Below are positions 24,933 to 32,830 of a stretch of DNA of 64,000 nt, in pieces. Source of the DNA: Jiangella alba (lineage in GTDB: Bacteria; Actinomycetota; Actinomycetes; Jiangellales; Jiangellaceae); the NCBI RefSeq assembly GCF_900106035.1, contig NZ_FNUC01000003.1, forward strand, positions 1 through 64,000, read 5' to 3'. The translations under genes and the position numbers were made by a program. Within the stretch, counting starts at the first letter, position 1. Each line of letters opens with the position of its first letter. The notes beneath the pieces were generated by a model. It searched no databases. It saw only the letters and a list, made by a program, of their open reading frames with translations, and was not told where the DNA came from.

Positions 24933-25541
24933 TCAGATGGCCACCGGTGCGTACCGCGCCCGTCCGGCCGGCCGGTAGGTCTGAACGACGACGCCCTTCG
25001 GGAAGGCGCGCGACTCGGCCAGATCGAGCGCGTGGTCCGGGCCGTCGTCGGGGAACAACCGGGTGCCCTCGCCGACGACGACCGGGAAGACGAGCAGCTC
25101 CAGCTCGTCGACGAGGTCGTTCTCGAGCAGCCCGCGGACCAGGGCGATGCTGCCGTGCACCTGCAGCTCGCCGCCCGGCGCGGCCTTCAGCTCGCGGACG
25201 GCGTCGGCTCCGGCGACGACGGTGGCCGGCGTCCAGCCCGGGTCGGTGAGCGTGGTCGAGGCCACGTACTTGGGTCGCTGCTGGAAGGCCTGGCCGACAG
25301 GGCTGTTCACCATCTCGTCGATCGTGCCCCAGGTGCTGGCGAAGAACTCGTAGGTCCGCCGGCCGAACAGGAACGCGTCGGCGCTCTGGCAGCGCTGTTC
25401 GACGTAGGCCGTCGCCTCGTCGTCGAAGTGCGGCATGGCCCAGCCGCCGCGGACGAACCCGGGGTCGAGATCGGGGTGCGCCCCGCCGTTGCCCTGCGCC
25501 ACGCCGTCGACCGTGACCTGCATGATCGCCGTCAATTTCAT
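24933..25541 (-). CDS. DHFR/RibD C-terminal family reductase 2
   Basis: A 202-residue DHFR-fold protein. It starts 'MKLTAIMQVTVDGVAQGNGG', then has 'GGWAMPHFDDEA', 'FLFGRRTYEFFASTWG', 'VHGSIALVRGLLENDLVDEL' and 'VFPVVVGEGTRLFPDDG'. It belongs to the same broad group as its neighbour but to a different subfamily. The start at 25541 is used because the family begins at this Met; the longer frame adds a basic tail. The upstream region to csoR is divergent. Confidence 0.85.
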   Translation of the reverse strand: MKLTAIMQVTVDGVAQGNGGAHPDLDPGFVRGGWAMPHFDDEATAYVEQRCQSADAFLFGRRTYEFFASTWGTIDEMVNSPVGQAFQQRPKYVASTTLTDPGWTPATVVAGADAVRELKAAPGGELQVHGSIALVRGLLENDLVDELELLVFPVVVGEGTRLFPDDGPDHALDLAESRAFPKGVVVQTYRPAGRARYAPVAI

Positions 25542-25649
25542 GATCGTGTCCCGTCTTTCCGTGCGTATCCGGCGCGGTGCCGGACGCCGTCCGCGCCGAG
25601 CGAACCACACGGGCGGCGTCGCCTCGGCGTCACTTCGCTGTCACGTGAG

Positions 25650-25679
25650 TGGACATACCCTAGGGGGGTAGTGTATGAA
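25650..25679 (+). promoter_or_regulatory. csoR operator: CsoR operator within the copper-operon promoter
   Basis: TACCC-TAGGG-GGGTA (25656-25670) is a G/C-tract dyad of the kind bound by CsoR tetramers. It sits between a -35-like TGGACA (25650-25655) and a -10-like TATGAA (25674-25679) at 18-bp spacing, so CsoR binding would block RNA polymerase, and Cu(I) would release it. Confidence 0.75.
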
Positions 25680-25750
25680 TGTGTCAGACGTCGATACGGC
25701 ACCTGGGTACCGTGTAGGGGAACGGATCGGCGTCGACGCGAGGAGGACAC

Positions 25751-26062
25751 ATGACCGAGACACTGGACGAGGGCTCCGCCCCCCATGGCTACATCCACCG
25801 CAAGGACGACTACCTCAAGCGGCTCACCCGCATCGAGGGTCAGGCGCGGGGGCTGCAGCGCATGGTGGACGAGGAGAAGTACTGCATCGACATCCTCACG
25901 CAGGTCTCGGCCATGACGAAGGCACTGGAGTCGGTCGCGCTCGGCCTGCTGGAGGAGCACCTGGCCCACTGCGTCGTCGAGGCGGCCCGTCAGGGCGGCG
26001 CCGAGGCCGACGCGAAGGTCAAGGAGGCCTCCGACGCCATCGCCCGGCTCGTCCGGTCCTGA
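25751..26062 (+). CDS. csoR: Copper-sensing repressor CsoR
   Basis: A 103-residue four-helix DUF156 protein. The Cu(I) triad is complete: Cys45 ('KYCIDIL'), His70 ('LLEEHLAH') and Cys74 ('HCVVEAA'), with the same 25- and 4-residue spacing as M. tuberculosis CsoR (C36-H61-C65). DNA-contact residues are in 'YLKRLTRIEGQARG'. AGGAGG stands 4 nt before the ATG. It is the first gene of csoR-copZ-secreted protein-copA, downstream of a matching operator, so it autoregulates the operon and derepresses it on copper excess. Confidence 0.95.
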   Translation: MTETLDEGSAPHGYIHRKDDYLKRLTRIEGQARGLQRMVDEEKYCIDILTQVSAMTKALESVALGLLEEHLAHCVVEAARQGGAEADAKVKEASDAIARLVRS

Positions 26063-26105
26063 CTCGCGCCGTCCACGCACCACCGTTCCGAGGGAAGGCA
26101 TCGCC

Positions 26106-26315
26106 ATGACCACTTCTACCTACACCGTCGTCGGCATGACCTGTGACCACTGCGCCGGGTCGGTCCGCGAAGAGCTCGGCCGACTCGACGGCGTCAGCCA
26201 GGTCGACGTCGACCTCGCCACCGGCAACGTCGACGTCACCAGCGCGACGCCGCTCGGCGCCGACGACGTCAAGGCCGCGGTAGAAGAGGCCGGCTATCAG
26301 CTCGCCGGGTCCTGA
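26106..26315 (+). CDS. copZ: Copper chaperone CopZ
   Basis: A 69-residue single heavy-metal-associated domain. The Cu(I) site is 'GMTCDHC' (Cys13 and Cys16), and the ferredoxin-like fold ends 'AVEEAGYQLAG'. It takes cytosolic Cu(I) and delivers it to the CopA ATPase encoded two genes downstream. A GGGAAGG ribosome site precedes the ATG. It lies 43 bp after csoR in the same operon. Confidence 0.94.
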   Translation: MTTSTYTVVGMTCDHCAGSVREELGRLDGVSQVDVDLATGNVDVTSATPLGADDVKAAVEEAGYQLAGS

Positions 26316-26339
26316 TCCCCTGTCCACGGAGGTAGTGCC

Positions 26340-27263
26340 ATGAACGCGCCGGCCAAGCTCGGCGTCTACGCGCTGTGCCTTGCCGGCGCGTTCGGACTGG
26401 CAGCCGCGGTCGGCGGTGTCGTCGGCCCCATCGGCGACGACGACACCGCGCCCGCCGCGACCGAGTCCGAGGAGTCCGGCATGGCCGGGCACGGAGACGA
26501 AGCAGGCGAGGAGGAGGAAGGCCACACCGAGTCGGCCGAGGGCGCCGACCACCTGCCCGGCGGCCTGATGTCGTCGGAGAACGGCTACACGTTCGCGCTG
26601 GTGGCCGACACCCTGCCGGCCGGCCCCGCCCGGCCGCTCCAGTTCACCATCGACGGGCCCGACGGCCCCGTCACCGACTACGACGTCGAGCACGAGCAGG
26701 AACTGCACCTCATCGCCGTGCGCCGCGACCTCACCGGGTACCAGCACGTCCACCCGGTCCGGGCCGGCGACGGCACCTGGAGCGTCCCGCTCGACCTCAC
26801 GTCCGGCGAGTGGAAGCTGTTCGCCGACTTCTCCACCGAGGGTGAGGCCCTGACGCTCGGGACCAGTCTGTCCGTCCCGGGCGACTACCAGCCGGCGGCG
26901 CTGCCACCTGCCAGCACCACCGCAGAGGTCGACGGCTACACCGTCACGCTCGACGGCCACATGGACACCGGGGTCGAGTCGAAGCTGACGCTGTCCGTCA
27001 GCCGCGACGGCGTCCCCGTGACCGACCTCGAGCCGTACCTCGGCGCCTACGGCCACCTGGTGGCGCTGCGCGACGGCGACCTCGCCTACCTGCACGTCCA
27101 CCCCGAGGGCGAGCCCGGCGACGGCGTGACGCCGTCCGGACCGGACGTCTCGTTCTTCGCCACCGCCGCGTCCGCGGCCGACTACCGCCTGTTCTTCGAC
27201 TTCGAGCACGACGGTGTCGTCCGTACCGCGGAGTTCACGATCGCCGCGGAGGATCACCCATGA
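26340..27263 (+). CDS. Secreted/membrane-anchored His-rich copper-operon protein
   Basis: A 307-residue protein. An N-terminal signal or anchor helix (residues ~7-30) is followed by an acidic, His/Met-containing linker ('[16 protein letters not shown]'). Two related domains follow, each with the motif HL-x-A-(V/L)-R ... (Y)-x-HVHP: '[17 protein letters not shown]' at ~123-139 and '[17 protein letters not shown]' at ~239-255. The duplicated HxH-type motif suggests two extracytoplasmic metal sites (inference). The gene overlaps copA by ATGA and recurs in actinomycete csoR operons. It may scavenge or hand over periplasmic copper; no enzymatic domain is recognised. Confidence 0.75.
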   Translation: MNAPAKLGVYALCLAGAFGLAAAVGGVVGPIGDDDTAPAATESEESGMAGHGDEAGEEEEGHTESAEGADHLPGGLMSSENGYTFALVADTLPAGPARPLQFTIDGPDGPVTDYDVEHEQELHLIAVRRDLTGYQHVHPVRAGDGTWSVPLDLTSGEWKLFADFSTEGEALTLGTSLSVPGDYQPAALPPASTTAEVDGYTVTLDGHMDTGVESKLTLSVSRDGVPVTDLEPYLGAYGHLVALRDGDLAYLHVHPEGEPGDGVTPSGPDVSFFATAASAADYRLFFDFEHDGVVRTAEFTIAAEDHP

Positions 27264-29476
27264 GCACCGTCGACCTCGACATCGGTGGCATGACCTGCGC
27301 CTCGTGCGCCATGCGGGTCGAGAAGAAGCTGAACAAGCTCGAGGGCGTCACGGCCACCGTCAACTACGCGACGGAGAAGGCGCGGGTCAGCTACGACGGC
27401 GACATCGCCACCGCGGAGCTGATCGAGGCCGTCGAGTCCGCGGGGTACACCGCGCGGCTTCCGCAGCCCGAGTCGTCCGCCGCCGAGGTGGCGGAGGCCG
27501 ACCCGGTGCGTCCGCTGCGCGACCGGCTGATCCTGTCCGCCGTGCTCAGCGTGCCGGTCATCGTGCTGGCCATGGTGCCGGCCTGGCAGTTCGACTACTG
27601 GCAGTGGCTGTCGCTGACGCTGGCCGCTCCGGTCGTGCTCGGCGCCGGGCTGCCGTTCCACAAGGCGGCCTGGACCAACCTGCGGCACGGCACCGCCACC
27701 ATGGACACCCTCATCTCCATGGGCACGCTGGCCGCGCTGAGCTGGTCGGTGTACGCGCTGTTCTGGGGCACGGCCGGCATGCCCGGCATGACGCACCCGT
27801 TCGAGTTCACCATCTCGCGCGGTGGCGGCGCCGGTGACATCTACCTCGAGGTCGCGGCCGGTGTCACCACGTTCATCCTGGCCGGGCGGTACTTCGAGGC
27901 CCGGTCGAAGCGGCGGGCCGGTGCGGCGCTGCGGGCGCTGCTCGAGCTGGGCGCCAAGGAGGTCTCCGTCCTGCGCGACGGCGTCGAGCAGCGCATTCCG
28001 GCGGCGGACCTCGCCGTCGGCGACCTGTTCGTGGTCCGGCCGGGGGAGAAGATCGCCACCGACGGCGTCGTCACCGAGGGCGCGTCGGCCGTCGACCGGT
28101 CGATGCTCACCGGCGAGTCCGTCCCGGTCGAGGTCGGTGCGGGCGACGAGGTCGCCGGCGCCACCGTCAACGCGCACGGCCGGCTGGTCGTGCGGGCCAC
28201 CCGGGTCGGCGCCGACACCCAGCTCGCGCAGCTGGCCAAGCTGGTCGAGGACGCACAGAACGGCAAGGCCGAGGTCCAGCGCCTGGCCGACCGCGTCTCC
28301 GGCATCTTCGTGCCGATCGTCATCGGGCTGGCCGTCGCGACGCTGGGCTTCTGGCTCGGCACCGGCGGCGGGGCCGCGGCGGCGTTCGCGGCCGGGGTGG
28401 CCGTGCTCATCATCGCCTGCCCGTGCGCGCTGGGCCTGGCCACGCCGACGGCGCTGCTGGTCGGCACCGGCCGCGGGGCGCAGTTGGGCATCATCATCAA
28501 GGGCCCGCAGGTGCTGGAGTCGACCCGCCGCGTCGACACCGTCGTGCTCGACAAGACCGGCACGGTCACCACCGGCACCATGACGCTGGTCGACGTCGTG
28601 CCCGCCGACGACGAGTCCGCCGACGAGCTGCTGCGGCTGGCCGGCGCCCTGGAGGACGCGTCGGAGCACCCCATCGCCAAGGCCATCGCCGACGGCGCCC
28701 GCTCGAAGGCCGGCGCGCTGCCGGCCGTCGAGGACTTCCGCAACATCGAGGGCCTCGGCGTCCAGGGTGTCGTCGACGGGCACGGGGTGCTGGCCGGGCG
28801 GCCGCGGCTGCTCGCCGAGTGGTCCGTCCACCTGCCGCCGTCGCTGGAGGTGGCGATGGAGCGGGCCGAGGCCGCGGGCCGCACCGCCGTGGCCGTCGCG
28901 TGGGATGGCGCCGCCCGCGGCGTGCTGGTGGTCGCCGACGCCGTCAAGCCGACGTCCGCCGACGCGATCGCCCGGCTGCGCGGCCTGGGGCTGACCCCGA
29001 TCCTGCTGACCGGCGACAACGAGGCGACCGCCCGCACGGTGGCCCGTGAGGTCGGCATCGACGAGGTGGTCGCGGAGGTGCTGCCGGCCGACAAGGTCGA
29101 CGTGGTGAAGCGGCTGCAGAGCGAGGGCAAGGTCGTCGCGATGGTCGGCGACGGTGTCAACGACGCCGCCGCGCTGGCCCAGGCCGACCTCGGCCTGGCG
29201 ATGGGCACCGGCACCGACGTCGCCATCGAGGCGTCCGACCTCACGCTGGTCCGCGGCGACCTCAACGCGGCGGCCGACGCCATCCGGCTGGCCCGGCGCA
29301 CGCTCACGACCATCAAGGGGAACCTGTTCTGGGCCTTCGGCTACAACGTCGCGGCGCTGCCGCTGGCCGCGGCCGGACTGCTCAACCCGATGCTGGCGGG
29401 CGCGGCCATGGCGTTCTCGTCGGTGTTCGTGGTGTCGAACAGCCTGCGGCTGCGCCGGTTCAAGGCAGCGGCCTGA
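27260..29476 (+). CDS. copA: Copper-exporting P1B-type ATPase
   Basis: A 738-residue protein. An N-terminal HMA domain has 'GMTCASC' (residues ~10-16); eight membrane helices are expected. The actuator motif is 'TGES' (~284), the Cu(I) channel motif 'CPC' (~387), the phosphorylation site 'DKTGT' (~431), the nucleotide-domain His-Pro is in 'SEHPIAKAI', and 'GDGVND' completes the P-domain; YN and MxxS signatures in the last helices ('GYNVAALPL', '[17 protein letters not shown]') indicate the Cu(I) subclass. The start overlaps the preceding stop. A strong terminator follows. Receives Cu(I) from CopZ. Confidence 0.97.
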   Translation: MSTVDLDIGGMTCASCAMRVEKKLNKLEGVTATVNYATEKARVSYDGDIATAELIEAVESAGYTARLPQPESSAAEVAEADPVRPLRDRLILSAVLSVPVIVLAMVPAWQFDYWQWLSLTLAAPVVLGAGLPFHKAAWTNLRHGTATMDTLISMGTLAALSWSVYALFWGTAGMPGMTHPFEFTISRGGGAGDIYLEVAAGVTTFILAGRYFEARSKRRAGAALRALLELGAKEVSVLRDGVEQRIPAADLAVGDLFVVRPGEKIATDGVVTEGASAVDRSMLTGESVPVEVGAGDEVAGATVNAHGRLVVRATRVGADTQLAQLAKLVEDAQNGKAEVQRLADRVSGIFVPIVIGLAVATLGFWLGTGGGAAAAFAAGVAVLIIACPCALGLATPTALLVGTGRGAQLGIIIKGPQVLESTRRVDTVVLDKTGTVTTGTMTLVDVVPADDESADELLRLAGALEDASEHPIAKAIADGARSKAGALPAVEDFRNIEGLGVQGVVDGHGVLAGRPRLLAEWSVHLPPSLEVAMERAEAAGRTAVAVAWDGAARGVLVVADAVKPTSADAIARLRGLGLTPILLTGDNEATARTVAREVGIDEVVAEVLPADKVDVVKRLQSEGKVVAMVGDGVNDAAALAQADLGLAMGTGTDVAIEASDLTLVRGDLNAAADAIRLARRTLTTIKGNLFWAFGYNVAALPLAAAGLLNPMLAGAAMAFSSVFVVSNSLRLRRFKAAA

Positions 29477-29494
29477 CGCCGGCACACCCGCGTT

Positions 29495-29535
29495 GGGCGG
29501 CGCGGCTCGCGGTTCACCCCGCGGCCGCGCCGCCC
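29495..29535 (+). terminator. Terminator of the copper operon
   Basis: GGGCGGCGCGGC (29495-29506) pairs perfectly with GCCGCGCCGCCC (29524-29535); CGCGG (29508-29512) with CCGCG (29519-29523) extends it inward, with one bulged base and a 6-nt loop. It lies 18 bp after the copA stop and is followed by a T-containing stretch (TCGTCGTTTCGG). Confidence 0.85.
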
Positions 29536-29573
29536 TCGTCGTTTCGGTGACTGTCACGAGTTGACGAGCGCGG

Positions 29574-30068
29574 TCACACCTTGGGCGGCGGAGGATCGTG
29601 CCGGAACTGCTTGACCCGCACCTCCCACGTACTGCGCCGACGCTTCGCGTCGCGCCACACCCGGTTGCGGTGGTAGGTCTCCGGCGGCTTCGCGAGGCCG
29701 TAGCTGCTCGCCCACCAGTCGTCGGCGACTGGATCCAGAACCAGGTCCAGGTGCGCTGGGAACATCTTCTCGCCGCCGTCGCGTGTCTCGTCCCAGACGC
29801 GCATGGGCGCGATGACCTTGCCATCTGCGTTCGTCACGACGAGCATCAGTTCGGCCACGTCGACGATACGGAGCAGGGTGGCGATGCTCGGCACGAGGCG
29901 TCCTGCCTCCAGTCGTGAGACGGTCGAATGCGACACGCCGATACGGGCCGCCAGCTCGCGTTGGCTCAGGTCGGCGAGGCGCCGCACCCGCCTGACGAGC
30001 CCAGGCAGCGTTGACGGCTCGAGCCGCGCCAGCGGCTCGTCATCGTCGGGGGGTTCGACCGGCGTCAT
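29574..30068 (-). CDS. XRE-family HTH regulator
   Basis: A 164-residue protein. The helix-turn-helix lies at residues ~22-75 ('VRRLADLSQRELAARIGVSHSTVSRLEAGR'). The C-terminal half is unknown, with 'MRVWDETRDGGEKMFPAHLDLV', 'DDWWASSYGLAKPPETYHRNRVWRD'-type aromatic and basic patches and an Arg/Lys-rich stretch. Similar proteins are scattered singletons in actinomycetes. Its GC content is visibly lower than its neighbours, hinting at transfer. It converges with copA and is divergent from the inverted repeat and padR. Confidence 0.8.
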   Translation of the reverse strand: MTPVEPPDDDEPLARLEPSTLPGLVRRVRRLADLSQRELAARIGVSHSTVSRLEAGRLVPSIATLLRIVDVAELMLVVTNADGKVIAPMRVWDETRDGGEKMFPAHLDLVLDPVADDWWASSYGLAKPPETYHRNRVWRDAKRRRSTWEVRVKQFRHDPPPPKV

Positions 30069-30195
30069 GGGTCAAGCCTCGGGCGTCGTCGGCTGCTCCG
30101 CATGGCGTCGGGCGTCGATTGTGGACAACCTTCCTGATCGGTTCGACCTGTGGACGACCCGCTGACGGTGGCACGTCCGGAGTCCGTGTCGAGCG

Positions 30196-30341
30196 CTTTG
30201 CAATGAGCACCTATGCGCACCGCCTGCCCGCTCGGCGGCGGATGGCGGGCGCCTCGTCCGTATCCAGCTCGCGCCCGTCGTCACGTCTCGCCCGCTGGCG
30301 CCTCGCGGCCTGCGTGGTGCGTAGGGGTGCTCATTGCAAAG
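30196..30341. repeat. Long inverted repeat with TTTGCAATGAGCACC arms, copy 2
   Basis: CTTTGCAATGAGCACC (30196-30211) pairs with GGTGCTCATTGCAAAG (30326-30341); CGCACC (30216-30221) and GGTGCG (30316-30321) pair further in. The ~94-bp middle is unrelated to that of copy 1 (4967-5039). It lies in the 368-bp gap between the XRE gene and padR; nothing else but the palindrome at 30406 was recognised in that gap. Confidence 0.8.
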
Positions 30342-30405
30342 GGGCCGGGGGCAGGCGGGGTCGCCGGGCCTCCGAGTCGCCGGATGTGCGGCGTGTCGCG
30401 TGACG

Positions 30406-30417
30406 CGCGGTACCGCG
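30406..30417. promoter_or_regulatory. Palindrome upstream of padR
   Basis: CGCGGTACCGCG is a perfect 12-bp palindrome 19 bp before the padR ATG; AATAGT (30427-30432) between them could be a -10. It does not match the ATGT-N8-ACAT PadR consensus, so assignment to PadR is a guess based on position. Confidence 0.35.
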
Positions 30418-30436
30418 GCATGCAGAATAGTCCGCC

Positions 30437-30772
30437 ATGGACACCAGTCAGCTCCTCAAGGGTGTGCTCGACCTCGCCGTGCTCGCCGTCCTGCGCGAGG
30501 ACGACGGCTACGGCTATGACGTCGTGCGGCGGCTGCGTGCCGCCGGGCTGACCGAGGTCGGCGACGCCTCGGTGTACGGGACGCTCCGGCGGCTGTACCA
30601 CGCCGGCGCGCTGACCACGTACGTCGTGCCTTCCGAGGAGGGCCCGCACCGCAAGTACTACAGCCTCAACGGCACCGGCCGCGACCTGCTGCGACGCTCG
30701 GCCAAGACGTGGCGCGAGTTCGCCGGGGTGCTGACGGAGCTGGTCGACCACGCCACCAAGGAGGCAGCGTGA
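30437..30772 (+). CDS. PadR-family transcriptional regulator
   Basis: A 111-residue winged-helix protein. 'LDLAVLAVLREDDGYGYDVVRRLRAAGL', 'GDASVYGTLRRLYHAGALTTYVVPS' and 'HRKYYSLNGTGRDLL' are the PadR N-terminal domain blocks (YG-x-GY motif and the wing). The short C-terminal helix makes it subfamily 2 (PadR-s2). The stop overlaps the GTG of the next gene, which encodes a HAAS-like membrane protein; PadR-HAAS pairs are a common two-gene unit in which the regulator controls its membrane partner. Confidence 0.92.
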   Translation: MDTSQLLKGVLDLAVLAVLREDDGYGYDVVRRLRAAGLTEVGDASVYGTLRRLYHAGALTTYVVPSEEGPHRKYYSLNGTGRDLLRRSAKTWREFAGVLTELVDHATKEAA

Positions 30773-31953
30773 GCACCACCCGGGCCACCGCCCACCCGGC
30801 CGTCGCGACGTACGTCGCCGCGGTCCGCGACGAGCTCGGCGACCTGCCGGCGGACGAGCTCGCGGAGATCGCCGAGGACGTCCGCGACCACCTCGACCAC
30901 GTCGCGGCCGAGTACGGCGACGACGTCACCATCGGCGTGCTGATCGACCGCCTGGGCGCGCCGGCGGCGTACGCGGCCGAGCTGCGCGCCGCGGCCGGGC
31001 TGCCGCAGCCCGAGCCGGAGCCGAGCGTCGAGCGGACCGGTTTCATCCGGCGGCTGGTCCGGTTCATGGTCGCGTTCTTCGGCTGGACCGCGGTCGGGCT
31101 GGCCGCGGTCGCGTTCGTCGACACCGTGTTCGGGCTCAGCGGTTCACCCGCGACGTTCGCGGTGCCGGCGCTGGTCTCCGCCGTGCTCGCTGTCGCGGGG
31201 GCGTTGCTGCTGGTCATCGGCCGTGTGGACGCCGTCGCCGAGCTGCGGAGGCTGCCGACGGCGCCGCTGCTGGCGCAGGTCGAGGAGTGGGTGCGCAGCA
31301 TGCCGTGGGGCCGGCCGGCGATCGAGCTGGTGACGTCGCTGCGCCCGGCCTGGTGGCTGGCGCGGGCCGTCGCGCTCGGCATGATCACCGCGCTCGTGCT
31401 GGGCAGCGTCCCGTTCGGCATCGCGGTGTTCCTGGTGGCGGCGGTCGCGTCGGTGTGGCTGGGCCGGCGGGCCGCGGCCCGGCAGATCCGCGGGCCGCGG
31501 CTGGTCGCGGTGCAGGCGGTCAACGCCGCGCTGGCGATCGGCGGCCTGGTGGTAGCCGGGGTGGCGCTCGACGCCGCCACCAGCGACCGGGTGCAGTACG
31601 TGGACGGCGGCTACGACTACCCGGGCCCGGGCTTCTACGACCAGAACGGCGCGCAGATCACCAACATCTTCCCGTACGGCGCCGACGGCGCCCTGCTGGA
31701 GAACGTCCGGCTCTACGACGGCGACGGCAACCCGATCGACCTCGGCTGGCGGGAGGACTGCTACGACGGCGCCTACGACGAGCAGTCGTTCACGGCCGCC
31801 AACCCGTGGGGCGACCACGTCTTCCCGCGGCTGACGGTCGGGGTGACGCCAGACGGCCGGTGCGAGCAGGCGGTCCTGGACGCGCCGTTCGGGCCGCAGC
31901 TGCCGGGCACGGTGACGGTGCCGCCGCCGTCGGATCCCGACGCGCTGAAGTGA
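30769..31953 (+). CDS. HAAS-domain-like membrane protein
   Basis: A 394-residue protein. The N-terminal ~75 residues ('YVAAVRDELGDLPADELAEIAEDVRDHLDHVAAEYGDDV', quoted in part to identify it, plus 'LIDRLGAPAAYAAELRAAAG') form the helical HAAS/DUF1700-type domain. Four membrane helices follow (about residues 95-115, 120-145, 200-225 and 245-265). The C-terminal ~120 residues are outside or soluble, Tyr/Gly/Asp-rich ('YDYPGPGFYDQNG', 'LRLYDGDGNPIDLG'-like). The GTG start overlaps the padR stop. Function unknown; the operon suggests a membrane-stress circuit. Confidence 0.8.
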   Translation: MSTTRATAHPAVATYVAAVRDELGDLPADELAEIAEDVRDHLDHVAAEYGDDVTIGVLIDRLGAPAAYAAELRAAAGLPQPEPEPSVERTGFIRRLVRFMVAFFGWTAVGLAAVAFVDTVFGLSGSPATFAVPALVSAVLAVAGALLLVIGRVDAVAELRRLPTAPLLAQVEEWVRSMPWGRPAIELVTSLRPAWWLARAVALGMITALVLGSVPFGIAVFLVAAVASVWLGRRAAARQIRGPRLVAVQAVNAALAIGGLVVAGVALDAATSDRVQYVDGGYDYPGPGFYDQNGAQITNIFPYGADGALLENVRLYDGDGNPIDLGWREDCYDGAYDEQSFTAANPWGDHVFPRLTVGVTPDGRCEQAVLDAPFGPQLPGTVTVPPPSDPDALK

Positions 31954-31957
31954 CCGG

Positions 31958-32830
31958 TCAGACGCCGACCGGGTGCCAGACGGTCTTCGTCTCGAGGTAG
32001 GCGGTGATGCGCTCGAGGCCGGGCTCGGCGATCCAGTCGGGCTCGGCCTGCGGCGCGCGCACCACCCGCTTGAGGTTGTCGGCCGCGGCCAGCTCGAGCG
32101 CGCTCGCCCGTTCGGCGTCGCCCGCGGCGCCGGCGAGGTCGACGGCGTTGACGTCCATGTGCGCGGCCAGGACGGGCGCGGTGTCGGCGAGGGCGCCGGT
32201 GAGGACGTTCACGACGCCGCCCGGGACGTCGGACGTCGCCAGCACCTCGGACAGCGTGATGGCCGGCAGCGGCCTGTCGGCCGAGGCGAGAAGCACCGCG
32301 GTGTTGCCACCGACGACGACCGGCGCCAGCACCGAGACCAGGCCTAGCAGCGACGAGCGCTGCGGCGCCAGCACGGCGACCACGCCGGTGGGCTCGGGCA
32401 CGGAGAAGTCGAAGTACGGGCCGGCGACCGGGTTGCTCGACCCGACCACCTGGGCGATCTTGTCGGCCCACCCGGCGTACCAGACCCAGCGGTCGATGGC
32501 CTCGTCGACCAGCGACACGGCCTTCGCGCGGGCCACGCCCTCGCCGGCGGCGACCTCGTCGACGAACTGGGTGTGCCGGCCCTCCATGACCTCGGCGACG
32601 CGGTACAGCACCTGGCCGCGGTTGTAGGCCGTGGCGCCGGACCAGCCGGGCACCGCCTTGCGGGCGGCGACGACGGCGTCGCGGGCGTCCTTGCGCGACG
32701 CCCAGGCCGCGTTGGCGAGGAACCGGCCCTTGGCGTCGGTGACCTCGTAGGACCGGCCGGACTCGGAGCGGGGGAACTTGCCGCCGACGTACAGCTTGTA
32801 GGTCTTCTTCACAGCCAGCCGCTCGGCCAT
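31958..32830 (-). CDS. Truncated, probably non-catalytic aldehyde dehydrogenase homologue
   Basis: A 290-residue protein homologous to the first ~60% of aldehyde dehydrogenases. It retains 'YKLYVGGKFPRSESGRSYEV', 'YNRGQVLYRVAEVME' and a degenerate cofactor region 'PTGVVAVLAPQRSSLLGLVSVLAPVVVGGN', but lacks the ELGGK Glu, the nucleophilic Cys and the oligomerisation domain. There is no frameshift; the short form ends cleanly. The start overlaps by one base the stop of the full-length enzyme upstream, and such long/short ALDH pairs recur next to deoC in actinomycetes (recalled), so it is likely a conserved partner, not debris. Confidence 0.8.
   Translation of the reverse strand: MAERLAVKKTYKLYVGGKFPRSESGRSYEVTDAKGRFLANAAWASRKDARDAVVAARKAVPGWSGATAYNRGQVLYRVAEVMEGRHTQFVDEVAAGEGVARAKAVSLVDEAIDRWVWYAGWADKIAQVVGSSNPVAGPYFDFSVPEPTGVVAVLAPQRSSLLGLVSVLAPVVVGGNTAVLLASADRPLPAITLSEVLATSDVPGGVVNVLTGALADTAPVLAAHMDVNAVDLAGAAGDAERASALELAAADNLKRVVRAPQAEPDWIAEPGLERITAYLETKTVWHPVGV

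Noticed and set aside
24286-25541. Dihydrofolate reductase (folA) genes
   Set aside because: Both proteins have RibD C-terminal-type motifs and lack the FolA folate-binding pattern; housekeeping DHFR function is not supported.
31958-32830. Frameshifted or decaying aldehyde dehydrogenase pseudogene
   Set aside because: The frame is intact, with a tight one-base overlap with the upstream gene, and no continuation of ALDH homology was seen in other frames downstream, which is occupied by the converging HAAS-like gene.
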